DNA of 64,000 nt, from the NCBI RefSeq assembly GCF_047302425.1, contig NZ_CP154855.1, forward strand, positions 2,418,001 to 2,482,000, in the 5' to 3' direction. Under the pieces are notes generated by a model that was not told the DNA's origin, did no database searches, and worked only from the letters and a program-made list of their open reading frames with translations. Below, piece by piece: positions 8,675-17,128 of the stretch (position 1 is the first letter of the stretch; each line of letters opens with the position of its first letter). This DNA comes from Oceanitalea sp047302425 (lineage in GTDB: Bacteria; Actinomycetota; Actinomycetes; Actinomycetales; Actinomycetaceae). The position numbers and the translations under genes were made by a program.

Positions 8675-9704
8675 GGGAGGCCTTCCGTGACGCCGCCGCG
8701 GTACGGACCGCGACGATCCGGTCGAGCGCGATGGCGCCGATGATGAGGGCGCCGACGATGGCGCGCTGCCAGAACTGGTCGATGCCCAGTGTGGGCAGGG
8801 CGTTGTTGATGACGGTGAGGAGCAGCGCACCGAGGGCGGCGCCGAGCACGGTGCCGCTGCCGCCGAAGATCGCCACGCCGCCGACGACGACGGCGGCGAC
8901 GATGTCGAGCTCGAGCCCGTTCCCGGCGGAGGCGTCGACGGTGCCGTAGCGGGCGGCGTAGAGCACCCCGCCGAGCCCGGCGAGCAGCCCGGCCGTGACG
9001 TAGGCGGTCATCAGCCGGCGGGTGGCCGGGATGCCGGCGAGCGTGGCGGCCTCGGGGCTCGAGCCGAGCGCGTACAGGTCGCGGCCGGCCCGGTAGCGGC
9101 CGAGGAAGACCCCGACGGCGACGACGGCGAGGACCGCGATGAGCGTGAGGTAGGGCAGCCCGAGGACCCGCCCGGTGCCGAAGTCGAGGAAGCCGCGCGG
9201 CATGTCACCGGCACTGATCCGGGAGCCGCCCGCCCAGAAGTACACGACCCCGCGGAAGAGGTAGAGCGTGCCGAGGGTGGCGACGAGCGGCGGCACGCCG
9301 CCCCACGTCACGAGGGCACCGTTGACCACGCCGCACAGCGCGCCGATGAGGACGCCGAGGAGCACGGCCACCGGGACCGCGAGCTCGTACTCGCTCATGA
9401 AGGTCGCGGTGCCGAAGGCGGACAGCCCGAGCACCGAGCCGACGGACAGGTCGATGCCGCGGGTGAGGACGACCATCGTCATGCCCGAGGCGAGGAGGAC
9501 GGTGATCGCGGCGGCGAGGAGGATGTCGCGGACGCTCTGCCCGGACAGGAAGCGCGGGTTCACCGCGGCGGTGACACCGACGAGGATCGCCAGCGCGAGG
9601 ACCAGGCCGAGGATGCGGGCGCCCAGGAGCAGCCGCAGGCGACGGACCCAGACGTCCTCGCGAGGGGGGACGACGGCGGGCGGAGGGGACGTCGTCGTCG
9701 TCAT
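8664..9704 (-). CDS. rhaP: Rhamnose ABC transporter permease
   Basis: Second permease of the importer, 346 residues, about nine membrane segments. It has the TRGIDLSVGSVLGLSAF motif and the VAAVVVGGVAIFGGSGTVLG motif of the family. ATG at 9704 overlaps the ATPase stop (ATGA). It forms a heterodimeric channel with the downstream permease, energised by the double ATPase encoded just upstream. Confidence 0.85.
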   Translation of the reverse strand: MTTTTSPPPAVVPPREDVWVRRLRLLLGARILGLVLALAILVGVTAAVNPRFLSGQSVRDILLAAAITVLLASGMTMVVLTRGIDLSVGSVLGLSAFGTATFMSEYELAVPVAVLLGVLIGALCGVVNGALVTWGGVPPLVATLGTLYLFRGVVYFWAGGSRISAGDMPRGFLDFGTGRVLGLPYLTLIAVLAVVAVGVFLGRYRAGRDLYALGSSPEAATLAGIPATRRLMTAYVTAGLLAGLGGVLYAARYGTVDASAGNGLELDIVAAVVVGGVAIFGGSGTVLGAALGALLLTVINNALPTLGIDQFWQRAIVGALIIGAIALDRIVAVRTAAASRKASHVG

Positions 9705-11215
9705 GCTGCCTCCACGGCGGTTCCGGCACGGATGATGGTCTCCTCGGTGGCCTCGGCCCGGGGGATGTCGGCGGCCAGGCGGCCCTCGCGCATGACGAGG
9801 ACGCGGTCGGCCATGCCGAGCACCTCGGGCAGCTCGGAGGAGACCATGAGGACGGCGACGCCGCGGGCGGCGAGCGCGGACATGAGGCGGTGGACCTCGG
9901 CCTTGGTCGCGACGTCGATACCGCGGGTGGGCTCGTCGACGATGAGCACCTTGGGCTCGGTCGAGAGCCACTTCGCCAGCACGACCTTCTGCTGGTTGCC
10001 GCCGGAGAGCGTGGCGACCGGGTCGCTGAGCCGGGAGAAGCGGGTGTGCAGGCGCTCGGCCCATTCCTGGGCGGAGCGGCGCTCGCTGCGGCCGGTGAGC
10101 ACGCCGAGCCGGGACAGGGCCCGGGCGCGCGGCAGGGTGATGTTGCGCTGGATCGACAGGTCGAGGACGAGGCCCTGCTGCCGGCGGTCCTCAGGGACGA
10201 GCACGAGCCCCGCGGCCATCGCCGCCCGGGGTCGGTTCGGGGGCAGGGTGCGACCGGCGACCCGCACGGTCCCGGCGTCGCGTGGGTCCACCCCGAAGAC
10301 GCTCTGCACCACCTCGGAGCGGCCGGAGCCGACGAGGCCGGCGAGGGCGACGATCTCCCCCGCCCGCACCTGGAAGGAGACGTCGGCGAAGATGCCGGTG
10401 CGGGTGAGGCCCTCGACCTCGAGGACCACCTCGCCCGGCTCGAAGTCCTCCTTGGGGAAGAGGGTGGACAGGTCGCGGCCGACCATCCGGCGGACGAGCT
10501 CGTCGGTGGTCACCTCGCTCATGAGGTCGGTGGACACGTGCCGCCCGTCGCGCATGACGGTGACCCGCTGGCACAGGGCCTCGACCTCGGCGAAGCGGTG
10601 GGAGATGAAGAGGACCGCCGCCCCCTCCTCGCGCAGGCCGCGGACGACGGCGAAGAGCCGGTCGACCTCGACGCCGGACAGCGCGGCGGTGGGCTCGTCC
10701 ATGACGAGCACGCGCGCGCCGACGGACAGCGCCTTGGCGATCTCGACGAGCTGCTGGTCGGCGATCGACAGGCCCCGGGCGGGATGGTCGGGGTGGAGCG
10801 GGACGCCGAGGCGGTCGAAGAGCTCGGTGGCGGCGGCGTTCATCGCGGCGCGGTCGATCGTCCCGGCGCGCCCGCGCGGCTGGCGGCCGACGAAGATGTT
10901 CTCGGCGACCGTGAGGTCGGGGAAGAGCGTGGGCTCCTGGTAGATGACGGCGACGCCGGCGGCCATCGCGTCCGAGGTGCTGCGGAAGGTCGCGGGCGCC
11001 CCGTCGACCGTGAGGGAGCCGGAGTCGGGCTGGTGGACGCCGGCGAGCACCTTGATGAGCGTCGACTTGCCCGCCCCGTTCTCACCGACGAGGGCGTGCG
11101 CCTCGCCGGCGTAGAGCTCCAGGCGGGCGCCGCGCAGCGCCTGCACGGCGCCGAAGCTCTTGGTCACGCCCTCGAGGGCGACGACGGGGCGCGGAGACTC
11201 GTTCTGCTCGGACAT
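9701..11215 (-). CDS. rhaT: Rhamnose ABC transporter ATP-binding protein RhaT (tandem ATPase)
   Basis: Cytoplasmic ATPase of 504 residues with two fused ABC domains, as usual for rhamnose/ribose importers. Domain 1 has Walker A GENGAGKST (~45) and Walker B VLVMDEPTAALS. Domain 2 has the usual degenerate Walker A (GLVGSGRSEV, ~290), an intact signature LSGGNQQKV and Walker B VLIVDEPTRGID. ATG at 11215 has GAGGA upstream; an in-frame ATG 36 bp earlier lacks one. First gene of the operon, behind a LacI-type operator at 11239. Confidence 0.9.
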   Translation of the reverse strand: MSEQNESPRPVVALEGVTKSFGAVQALRGARLELYAGEAHALVGENGAGKSTLIKVLAGVHQPDSGSLTVDGAPATFRSTSDAMAAGVAVIYQEPTLFPDLTVAENIFVGRQPRGRAGTIDRAAMNAAATELFDRLGVPLHPDHPARGLSIADQQLVEIAKALSVGARVLVMDEPTAALSGVEVDRLFAVVRGLREEGAAVLFISHRFAEVEALCQRVTVMRDGRHVSTDLMSEVTTDELVRRMVGRDLSTLFPKEDFEPGEVVLEVEGLTRTGIFADVSFQVRAGEIVALAGLVGSGRSEVVQSVFGVDPRDAGTVRVAGRTLPPNRPRAAMAAGLVLVPEDRRQQGLVLDLSIQRNITLPRARALSRLGVLTGRSERRSAQEWAERLHTRFSRLSDPVATLSGGNQQKVVLAKWLSTEPKVLIVDEPTRGIDVATKAEVHRLMSALAARGVAVLMVSSELPEVLGMADRVLVMREGRLAADIPRAEATEETIIRAGTAVEAA

Positions 11216-11238
11216 CGGTGTCCTCACTGGTGATCGTA

Positions 11239-11250
11239 TGAATCGGTTCA
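11239..11250. promoter_or_regulatory. LacI-type operator before rhaT
   Basis: TGAATCGGTTCA, the best palindrome of the set (TGAA-CG-TTCA), 23 bp before the rhaT start in the divergent region shared with the LacI gene. It differs from operator copy 1 at 6404 by one base. Confidence 0.65.
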
Positions 11251-11330
11251 AGCAGTGCTGCGACCTTACTCACACGCCCCGCTTTGCGTCAACGGTCCGC
11301 CTCGGAACCGGACACCGGGAGCGTCCCCGC

Positions 11331-11344
11331 TTGTAACGTTTGCA
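11331..11344. promoter_or_regulatory. Probable autoregulatory LacI operator
   Basis: TTGTAACGTTTGCA, centred on CG, ending two bases before the regulator's ATG. A repressor bound here would block transcription start or the first codons of its own gene. It shares TGTAACG with the 6436 operator (minus strand). Confidence 0.5.
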
Positions 11345-11346
11345 TC

Positions 11347-12378
11347 ATGGCCAGCACACGCGCGAGCATCCGGGACGTCGCCTCGCTCGCGGGCGTCTCC
11401 GTGGGCACCGTCTCCAACGTCCTCAACCACCCCGAGCGGGTGTCCCCCACGACCCGGACCCGCGTCGAGGACGCCGTCGAGAAGCTCGGCTTCGTCCGCA
11501 ACGAGTCCGCGCGGCAGCTGCGCGCCGGCAACAGCGGGATGATCGGCCTCGTCGTGCTCGACGCCGGCAACCCGTTCTTCACCGACGTCGCCTTCGGGGC
11601 CGAGCAGGTCATCACCGACGCGGGCTACTCGCTCATGCTCGCCAACAGCGGCGAGGACCCCCAGCGCGAGGCCCGCCACTTCGGTCTCTTCGAGCGCATC
11701 CGGGCCGAGGGCGTGCTCGTCTCCCCGGTCGACGCCACGAGCGGGGCACTGGCCCGGCTGCGGGACCGGGGTGTGCCCGTGGTCCTCGTGGACCGGGGCA
11801 CCGAGCTCACGCACGAGTGCTCCGTCGCGGTGGACGACGCCGCCGGCGGCCGGCTGGCCACGGCCCACCTGCTCGAGCAGGGCCACCAGCGCATCGCCGT
11901 CGTCGGCGGCCCCGAGACGCTGCGCCAGGTGACCGAGCGACGCGCGGGTGCGCAGGAGGCGGTGGCCGGCTTCGCCGACGGCAACGGCCGCTGGGCACGC
12001 CTGCAGGTGGTGCCCACCAGCGCCCTGACGATCGCGGAGGGCCACCGCGTCGGCACCGAGATCGCCGAGATGCCGGCCGACGAGCGACCGACCGGTGTCT
12101 TCGCCCTCAACGACCTGCTCGCCCTCGGGCTCCTGCAGAGCCTGACCCTTGCCGGCCTGCGGGTGCCGGAGGACGTGGCGATCGTCGGCTACGACGACAT
12201 CGCCTTCGCCGCCGCCGCCACCATCCCGCTCAGCTCGGTCCGCCAGCCGCGCGACGACCTCGGGCGCCGGGCCGCCGAGCTGCTCCTCGAGGAGGTCCGC
12301 GGGGCGGACGACCACGAGCACCAGCACGTGCTCTTCAGCCCCGAGCTCGTCGCGCGCGCCTCCACGCTCGGCCGCTGA
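11347..12378 (+). CDS. LacI family transcriptional regulator
   Basis: DNA-binding repressor of 343 residues. N-terminal helix-turn-helix with hinge (SIRDVASLAGVSVGTVSNVLNHPERVS) and a periplasmic-binding-like effector domain (MIGLVVLDAGNPFFTDVAFGAE; later VPEDVAIVGYDDIAFA). ATG at 11347 places the HTH at residue 7, as in the family; an upstream in-frame start would add 21 unrelated residues. Divergent from the rhamnose transporter operon, and probably controls it and the pectin operon through the TGAATCG-type sites. The effector is probably rhamnose or a derivative, by context. Confidence 0.92.
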   Translation: MASTRASIRDVASLAGVSVGTVSNVLNHPERVSPTTRTRVEDAVEKLGFVRNESARQLRAGNSGMIGLVVLDAGNPFFTDVAFGAEQVITDAGYSLMLANSGEDPQREARHFGLFERIRAEGVLVSPVDATSGALARLRDRGVPVVLVDRGTELTHECSVAVDDAAGGRLATAHLLEQGHQRIAVVGGPETLRQVTERRAGAQEAVAGFADGNGRWARLQVVPTSALTIAEGHRVGTEIAEMPADERPTGVFALNDLLALGLLQSLTLAGLRVPEDVAIVGYDDIAFAAAATIPLSSVRQPRDDLGRRAAELLLEEVRGADDHEHQHVLFSPELVARASTLGR

Positions 12379-12431
12379 CGGTCCGGCCGGCGACGCGCCC
12401 TCACCGCGCCGGGTGACCTACCGTCGAGGCC

Positions 12432-13367
12432 ATGACCCGCACCTTCCAGCGCATGCTCCTCGCTGGGCGCGACGCCGACCGCCTCGCCGCCGACCTCGCC
12501 GAGGCGGTCCCGGCGGTGACAACCCGCACCGTGCGCCACGGCGCGCTCTCCGCCGAGGACGCCGCCTGGGCCGACAGTTACACCGGCTTCACCGTCCCGC
12601 CGAACCTCGGGGACTCCGCAGTGCGGTGGGTGCACCTGCCGATGGCGGGCGTTGACCGCGTGGTCGCGGACCTGCGCGGCCGCGACGTCGTCCTCACGCG
12701 GACCGTCGGCGGGATGCCGCAGGCGATCGGCAGCTACGTCCTGGCGCACCTCCTCGCCGAAGCCTGGCGGCTGCGCGAGTACGACGCCCAGCAGGCGCGG
12801 GCGCAGTGGCAGCCACTCGAGCCGGTGCGGACCACGGGCCGCACCGTCGTCGTCCTCGGCACCGGGGAGATCGGCAGCGGCGTGGCCCGCGTCGTCCGCG
12901 CGGCCGGGTACCGCGTGATCGGCGTCAACACGCGGGGCACCGCGGCCGCCGACTTCGACGACGTCGCGGCCCTGGCCGACGCCGGCCCGCACCTCGCCAC
13001 GTGCGCGGCTCTCGTCAACGCCCTCCCGCTCACCGACGGCACCCGCGGCCTCGTCGACGCGAGCGTGCTCGACCGGCTGGACGGCGCCATCGTCGTCAAC
13101 GTCGGGCGCGGTGCCACGCTGGTGGCCGACGACCTGCGCGCAGCCCTGGACGGTGGCCGGGTGCGCCGCGCGGTGCTCGACGTCCACGAGACCGAGCCGC
13201 TGCCGGCGGAGGACTGGCGCTGGTCCCACACGGCGGTCACCGTGACGCCGCACGTGTCGGGGCCGACCATGCCGGAGGACGTCGTCGAGGCCATCGTCGC
13301 CGCCCACGCGGCGCTGGCGGAGGGCCGCCGGCCGGCCCACGCCGTCGACCTCGGGCGGGGTTACTGA
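12432..13367 (+). CDS. D-isomer-specific 2-hydroxyacid dehydrogenase (GhrA-like)
   Basis: NAD(P)H-dependent reductase of 2-keto acids, 311 residues. It has the Rossmann motif VVLGTGEIGSGVARVV (~138), NALPLTDGTRGLVD and NVGRGATLV around the catalytic Arg region, and DVHETEPLP with TPHVSG supplying the late Glu and His positions. Its length fits the GhrA subgroup (glyoxylate/hydroxypyruvate reductase). It starts 53 bp after the LacI gene on the same strand, so it could be cotranscribed, but a role in rhamnose metabolism is not shown. Confidence 0.85.
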   Translation: MTRTFQRMLLAGRDADRLAADLAEAVPAVTTRTVRHGALSAEDAAWADSYTGFTVPPNLGDSAVRWVHLPMAGVDRVVADLRGRDVVLTRTVGGMPQAIGSYVLAHLLAEAWRLREYDAQQARAQWQPLEPVRTTGRTVVVLGTGEIGSGVARVVRAAGYRVIGVNTRGTAAADFDDVAALADAGPHLATCAALVNALPLTDGTRGLVDASVLDRLDGAIVVNVGRGATLVADDLRAALDGGRVRRAVLDVHETEPLPAEDWRWSHTAVTVTPHVSGPTMPEDVVEAIVAAHAALAEGRRPAHAVDLGRGY

Positions 13368-13374
13368 ACGGGGC

Positions 13375-14637
13375 TCACAGCTCCTTCTCGGCGAGCTCGC
13401 GGAACTCGTCGGGCACGCCCGCGGAGTGGCCCATTGCCGCGGGGAGGTAGCCGACGGCGGAGCGGCCGAAGCGCTCGCGGGCGGCGTCCATCGACCGGTC
13501 CAGGGCCCATCGGGCGGCGCCAGTCTCCGAGCCGGGGCGCCACGGGTCGGGCGGCGGGAGCTCGAGCTCGAGCTGGATGGCTGCCTGCGTGGTCAGCTTG
13601 GACACCGAGATGCCCAGCAGGGTGATCTCGGGACGCTCGGCCTCCTCCTCGTCGATCGCCTGCCAGGCCAGCCGCTCGGCGACCTCGGTGAGGGTGAGCG
13701 TGGCCGAGACCGGTCCGGGCAGCGTGTGGGCGCGGGTGACCGAGCGCATGGCGGGGAACCGCACCCGGACCGTCACCGTGCGTCCGGCCAGGTCCTTGGC
13801 GCGCAGCCGGCCGGCGACGCGTTCGGCCAGGCCGCTGAGCACCTCGCGCACGAGCTCGCGGGTGGCCGGGCGGCGCCCGATGGCCGACTGCGCCCCCACG
13901 GACCGCGCCCGGGTGGAGGTGCTCACGCGCCGGGGGTCCTCGTTGTGCGCGAGGCTGTGCAGGGTCCCGCCCGTGGCGCGGCCGAGGTAGCGCTCCATGG
14001 CGGAGCGCTCGGTGCGGGCGAGGTCGCCGATGGTGTGGATCCCGCGGTCGGACAGGCGCTGCTGCGTCACCGGCCCGACTCCCCAGATGAGACCGACCGG
14101 CAGCGGGTCGAGGAAGTCCCGCTCGTCGTCGGGTTCGACAACGACGAGCCCGTCCGGCTTGGCGACCTGCGAGGCGATCTTGGCCAGGTGCTTGGTGCGG
14201 GCGGCGCCGACCGAGATCGGCAGACCAACCTCGGCGCGGACACGGTGGCGCAGCGTCGCGCCGATGGCGGCGGGCGGGCCGAAGAGGTGCGTCGAGCCGG
14301 AGACGTCGAGGAAGGCCTCGTCGATGGAGATGCGCTGGACGACGGGCGTGACGTCGCGGAGGATCGCCATGACGTCGTCGGCGATGGCCTGGTAGCGGTG
14401 GAAGGAGCCACGCACGAAGACGAGGCCCGGGCACAGCTGCGCCGCCTTCCACCCGGCCATCCCGCCCTGGACGCCGTGGGCCTTGGCCTCGTACGACGCG
14501 GCGAGGACGACTCCCCCGCGGTCGCTGCCACCCACCGCGATGGCCCGCCCGCGCAGCGCGGGCTGGAGCAGCTGCTCGACGGAGGCGTAGAACGCGTCGA
14601 GGTCCGCGTGGAGGATGGTCGGCCCGGTGGTGGACAC
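13375..14637 (-). CDS. dinB: DNA polymerase IV (Y-family)
   Basis: Translesion DNA polymerase of 420 residues. Catalytic residues visible: DLD at 12-14 and SIDEAFLDVSG near 105. The steric-gate FY follows the first Asp pair. Helix-hairpin-helix region VGLIWGVGPVTQQRL and a little-finger domain follow. The C-terminus lacks a QxxLF-type clamp-binding peptide. The GTG start lies 13 bp from a perfect LexA box; a TATGCT -10-like hexamer ends six bases before the GTG, so the mRNA may be leaderless. Ends converge on the dehydrogenase gene with 7 bp between. Confidence 0.95.
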   Translation of the reverse strand: MSTTGPTILHADLDAFYASVEQLLQPALRGRAIAVGGSDRGGVVLAASYEAKAHGVQGGMAGWKAAQLCPGLVFVRGSFHRYQAIADDVMAILRDVTPVVQRISIDEAFLDVSGSTHLFGPPAAIGATLRHRVRAEVGLPISVGAARTKHLAKIASQVAKPDGLVVVEPDDERDFLDPLPVGLIWGVGPVTQQRLSDRGIHTIGDLARTERSAMERYLGRATGGTLHSLAHNEDPRRVSTSTRARSVGAQSAIGRRPATRELVREVLSGLAERVAGRLRAKDLAGRTVTVRVRFPAMRSVTRAHTLPGPVSATLTLTEVAERLAWQAIDEEEAERPEITLLGISVSKLTTQAAIQLELELPPPDPWRPGSETGAARWALDRSMDAARERFGRSAVGYLPAAMGHSAGVPDEFRELAEKEL

Positions 14638-14650
14638 AAAGCCAGCATAC

Positions 14651-14666
14651 TCGAACAGGCGTTCGA
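14651..14666. promoter_or_regulatory. LexA (SOS) box of dinB
   Basis: TCGAACAGGCGTTCGA: perfect palindromic arms TCGAAC-N4-GTTCGA, the Gram-positive/actinobacterial SOS consensus. On the minus strand it lies directly before a TATGCT -10-like hexamer, so LexA would occlude the promoter. Confidence 0.9.
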
Positions 14667-14700
14667 TCCGCCGGTCGTCGAAGTGCCAGCGTGCGACCCG

Positions 14701-15255
14701 TTACCGCGGCGTAGGCACCAGCGCCGCGTACTCGCTGAGAAGTCGTCGAAGGAGCGCGGAGTAGGGAGTCCAGGAGAACCGGAGCGACAGGGGTGGCGCG
14801 AGACCGTCGTGCTCGACGTCGAAGCGGTCGTCGTCCTGCCAGCCGATGTCCCGCCACTCCACCGCGTCGTCGCCGATGACCAGCTCCGCGGTCAGTGCAC
14901 CGCAGCTGATGTTGGCGCACCCCGCGCAGGAGAGCAGCACCACACGAGCGTCGGGAAGCTCCGTCGGCCCGTCGCCGAGGAGGCTTCGCAGACTCTTGAC
15001 GGCCAGCTCCGGCCAGAAGCCGTCCGACCGGAGGGGAGGGTGCTCAGCCGGGAGGTCCGCCTCGTCCGGCCAGCCCGACCGCTGCGCGATGACCTGCCGC
15101 AGAGACACGCCGTCGATCGTCCAGTCGCTGACGGTGCGTTCCTCGACCGACACCCTCTGCCGGAACAGTCCTCGGACGTGCGTGATCTGTGTTGTCGTGG
15201 GGCGTGCGCCGAGGACGTTGGCTGCGGCGCCGGCGGGCACGCCGAGCTCAGCCAC
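14701..15255 (-). CDS. Conserved hypothetical protein with CxxC-type cysteine cluster
   Basis: 184 residues, soluble, no signal peptide. The central segment LLSCAGCANISCGALTAELVIGDDAVEWRDIGWQ has three closely spaced cysteines (CxxCxxxxC) that could hold a metal or form a disulfide. The rest is acidic and Trp-rich. Function not recognised. GTG at 15255 overlaps the end of the next upstream gene by eight bases, so the two form a small operon. Codon choice here is a little less GC-extreme than in the flanking genes. Confidence 0.7.
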   Translation of the reverse strand: MAELGVPAGAAANVLGARPTTTQITHVRGLFRQRVSVEERTVSDWTIDGVSLRQVIAQRSGWPDEADLPAEHPPLRSDGFWPELAVKSLRSLLGDGPTELPDARVVLLSCAGCANISCGALTAELVIGDDAVEWRDIGWQDDDRFDVEHDGLAPPLSLRFSWTPYSALLRRLLSEYAALVPTPR

Positions 15256-15751
15256 GAGAGGTCCGGCGCGCGGCGCGGTGGCTCGTGCGAGGCGTCGGCT
15301 CCGGCAGACCGACGAGTTCCCGGAGCCGGGCCGCGTGGCGCGCGACGACCGCGCGACGGCCCAACAGCCCGTAGGCCGTCACCTCTCGACCGGACGTCAG
15401 GGTGAGCCTCACCGTCGTCCACCACCAGCTGGGCCAGGAGCTGCCGCCGAGACGACCGTCGTAGTTGACGACCCGAACAGCGACGACGTCGGCACGGGAG
15501 AGGCGGTGGGTCCACTCGAGGTTCCGCACGACGACGGTCTCCTCGCGGACGGTCACGCCGAGCGCGCACGCTCGGGTGGCCAGTGCGACGGCGCCGACCA
15601 TGAATCCGACGGGGATCGCCTCCCATCGCCCGGCGCCCGGGAGCTCCGGGTCGTACACGCCCATGAGGGTCGCGCCGGCGAACAGCACCGCCACGGCGAC
15701 GAGGAACACCTGGTACCCACGTGTCCGGACGGCTCCCACGCGGCTCATCAT
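15248..15751 (-). CDS. Small membrane protein with PH-like domain
   Basis: 167 residues. Two N-terminal hydrophobic segments (VFLVAVAVLFAGATLMGVY ~15-33; IPVGFMVGAVALATRAC ~46-63) are followed by a soluble part with the pattern of bacterial PH-like domains (VTVREETVVVRNLEWTHRLSRADVVAVRV, then a Trp-rich strand and VTAYGLLGRR). Such domains bind proteins or surfaces at the membrane; the role here is unknown. First gene of a two-gene unit with the hypothetical above. ATG at 15751 or 15748. Confidence 0.7.
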   Translation of the reverse strand: MMSRVGAVRTRGYQVFLVAVAVLFAGATLMGVYDPELPGAGRWEAIPVGFMVGAVALATRACALGVTVREETVVVRNLEWTHRLSRADVVAVRVVNYDGRLGGSSWPSWWWTTVRLTLTSGREVTAYGLLGRRAVVARHAARLRELVGLPEPTPRTSHRAARRTSRG

Positions 15752-15778
15752 GGCAGAGCGTTCACGGCTTCCCGACTG

Positions 15779-15784
15779 CTACAC
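15779..15784 (+). promoter_or_regulatory. Possible -10 element
   Basis: TACACT ends seven bases before the GTG start at 15792, which would give a leaderless or nearly leaderless transcript. No convincing -35 hexamer at normal spacing. Confidence 0.35.
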
Positions 15785-15791
15785 TGTGCCG

Positions 15792-16217
15792 GTGCCCGTC
15801 GACATCAGGTCAGTGCTGCACCGCGTCGTCGACGAGGTCTTCGACGACGTCTCCTTCGGCAAGATGGCGGACGACGATGAGGCACCGCGCGGCTACGGCA
15901 TACGACTGCGCAACAGTGCCGGCGCTCACGCGCCGGAGCGCCACGCCTTGATCACAGCGAACAACGAGCGGTTCGGCGCTCACCTCCTGGACCTCGACGT
16001 GGGCGCCATCCGCTTCGACTACGACGATGACGAGGTGGGGAAGGAAGCCGAGCTCCGGGACCTTGCCGTCCTCGTGCGGGCCTACCTGTATGGCGCGGGA
16101 GACGTGACATACCGACGAAGCCTCGTCCGGCGGCGGCCCTTGCCCGTGCTGACGATCGACGCAGGTGGCATCCAATGGCGCCTCGGCCGGCACGTGAGCT
16201 CGTGGCTCGAGCTCTGA
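15792..16217 (+). CDS. Conserved hypothetical protein
   Basis: 141 residues, soluble, acidic, no recognised domain. Start set at GTG 15792 because an upstream in-frame ATG (15750) would overlap the divergent gene's start codon and the inserted residues are weakly protein-like. Features: a DDEAPRGYGIRLRN stretch, an Asp-rich FDYDDDEVGKEAEL segment, and a basic RRSLVRRRPLPVL segment before the end. Divergent from the PH-domain gene with about 40 bp between. The antisense frame over the same bases looks less protein-like and is not called. Confidence 0.6.
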   Translation: MPVDIRSVLHRVVDEVFDDVSFGKMADDDEAPRGYGIRLRNSAGAHAPERHALITANNERFGAHLLDLDVGAIRFDYDDDEVGKEAELRDLAVLVRAYLYGAGDVTYRRSLVRRRPLPVLTIDAGGIQWRLGRHVSSWLEL

Positions 16218-16241
16218 GCCCACCCGGCACGTCCCAGCACG

Positions 16242-17069
16242 TCAGGCCCGCCGCGGCCCGCTGCGGATGAACGCGAGGAGGTTCTCCGGGCGCGCCCTCT
16301 CCTCCTCCCAGCGGGACTCGATCCACCACGTCGCCCCGGCGTCGGCGAGCTCGCGGACGCGACTCATGGCGGCCGCGTCGTCCAGCACGCCCTCGACGAC
16401 GACGTCGAAACCCGCTCCCCCGTCCTCGCGCCGCTCGGCCGCGAGCGCCCGGATGTCGGTCACCATCTGCGGGGTGACCGGCTCGCCCGGCCCGCCCATG
16501 GGCTGGGGCAGGACGCCGTCCCACCGCAGCGCCCGGCTCATCGAGCGCGTGGAGGGCCACGCCCCCACCACCCATACCGGGACGCGGGGCTGCTGCACTG
16601 GCCGCGGCCGGAAGACGAGGTCCTCGACCCGGTGGTGGGTGCCGGCGTAGCTGAAGGGCTCCCCGCGCCAGGCGAGGTCGAGGATGGCGAGGGAGTCGTC
16701 GAGGAGCTCGGCGCGGGTGCGCCGCTCGGTCGGTGCGCCGGAGACGCGGCTGAACGCGCCGTCGTCGGCCGCTCCCAGGCCCACGGGCATGACGAGACGC
16801 CCGCCGGAGAGGTGGTCGACGGTGATCGCCTCGCGCGCCACTTTCCACGGGTGGCGCCGGGCGAGGGCGAAGACCATCGCGCCCAGCCGGATGCGGCTGG
16901 TGGAGACGGCGACCGCCCCGAGCAGCGCCCACGGGTCGTAGGTGTCCATCGTCCCGACGCTGATGCCGTCCCAGGTGAAGAAGCCGTCCCAGCCGGCCTC
17001 CTCGGCGGCGACCGCCATCTCCAGCACCTGCTGGGCGGACCCGAAGGACGCGACGACGCCGTACCTCAT
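16242..17069 (-). CDS. LLM-class (luciferase-like) flavin-dependent oxidoreductase
   Basis: TIM-barrel flavin (FMN or F420) enzyme, 275 residues. Typical features: EMAVAAEEAGWDGFFTWDG near the N-terminus, SRIRLGAMVFALARRHPWKVARE, LDHLSGGRL-type sequence (TVDHLSGGRLVMPVGLG), and VPVWVVGAWP. The N-terminus MRYGVVASFG is at the usual place. Substrate unknown. Divergent from a small conserved ORF with 59 bp between. Confidence 0.88.
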   Translation of the reverse strand: MRYGVVASFGSAQQVLEMAVAAEEAGWDGFFTWDGISVGTMDTYDPWALLGAVAVSTSRIRLGAMVFALARRHPWKVAREAITVDHLSGGRLVMPVGLGAADDGAFSRVSGAPTERRTRAELLDDSLAILDLAWRGEPFSYAGTHHRVEDLVFRPRPVQQPRVPVWVVGAWPSTRSMSRALRWDGVLPQPMGGPGEPVTPQMVTDIRALAAERREDGGAGFDVVVEGVLDDAAAMSRVRELADAGATWWIESRWEEERARPENLLAFIRSGPRRA

Positions 17070-17128
17070 GGCCCGACGCTACTCGCGCGGCCCTGGCCAG
17101 AACAGGGCCGGCGGAGGATCATGGGTGC

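Noticed and set aside
6552..11215. Autoinducer-2 (Lsr) transporter
   Set aside because: The binding protein and gene order fit the rhamnose (RhaSTPQ) family better, no lsrK/lsrF genes are present, and the context is rhamnose-rich pectin breakdown.
15810..16223. Minus-strand gene opposite the hypothetical at 15792
   Set aside because: The plus-strand frame has a better start context and more natural protein composition.
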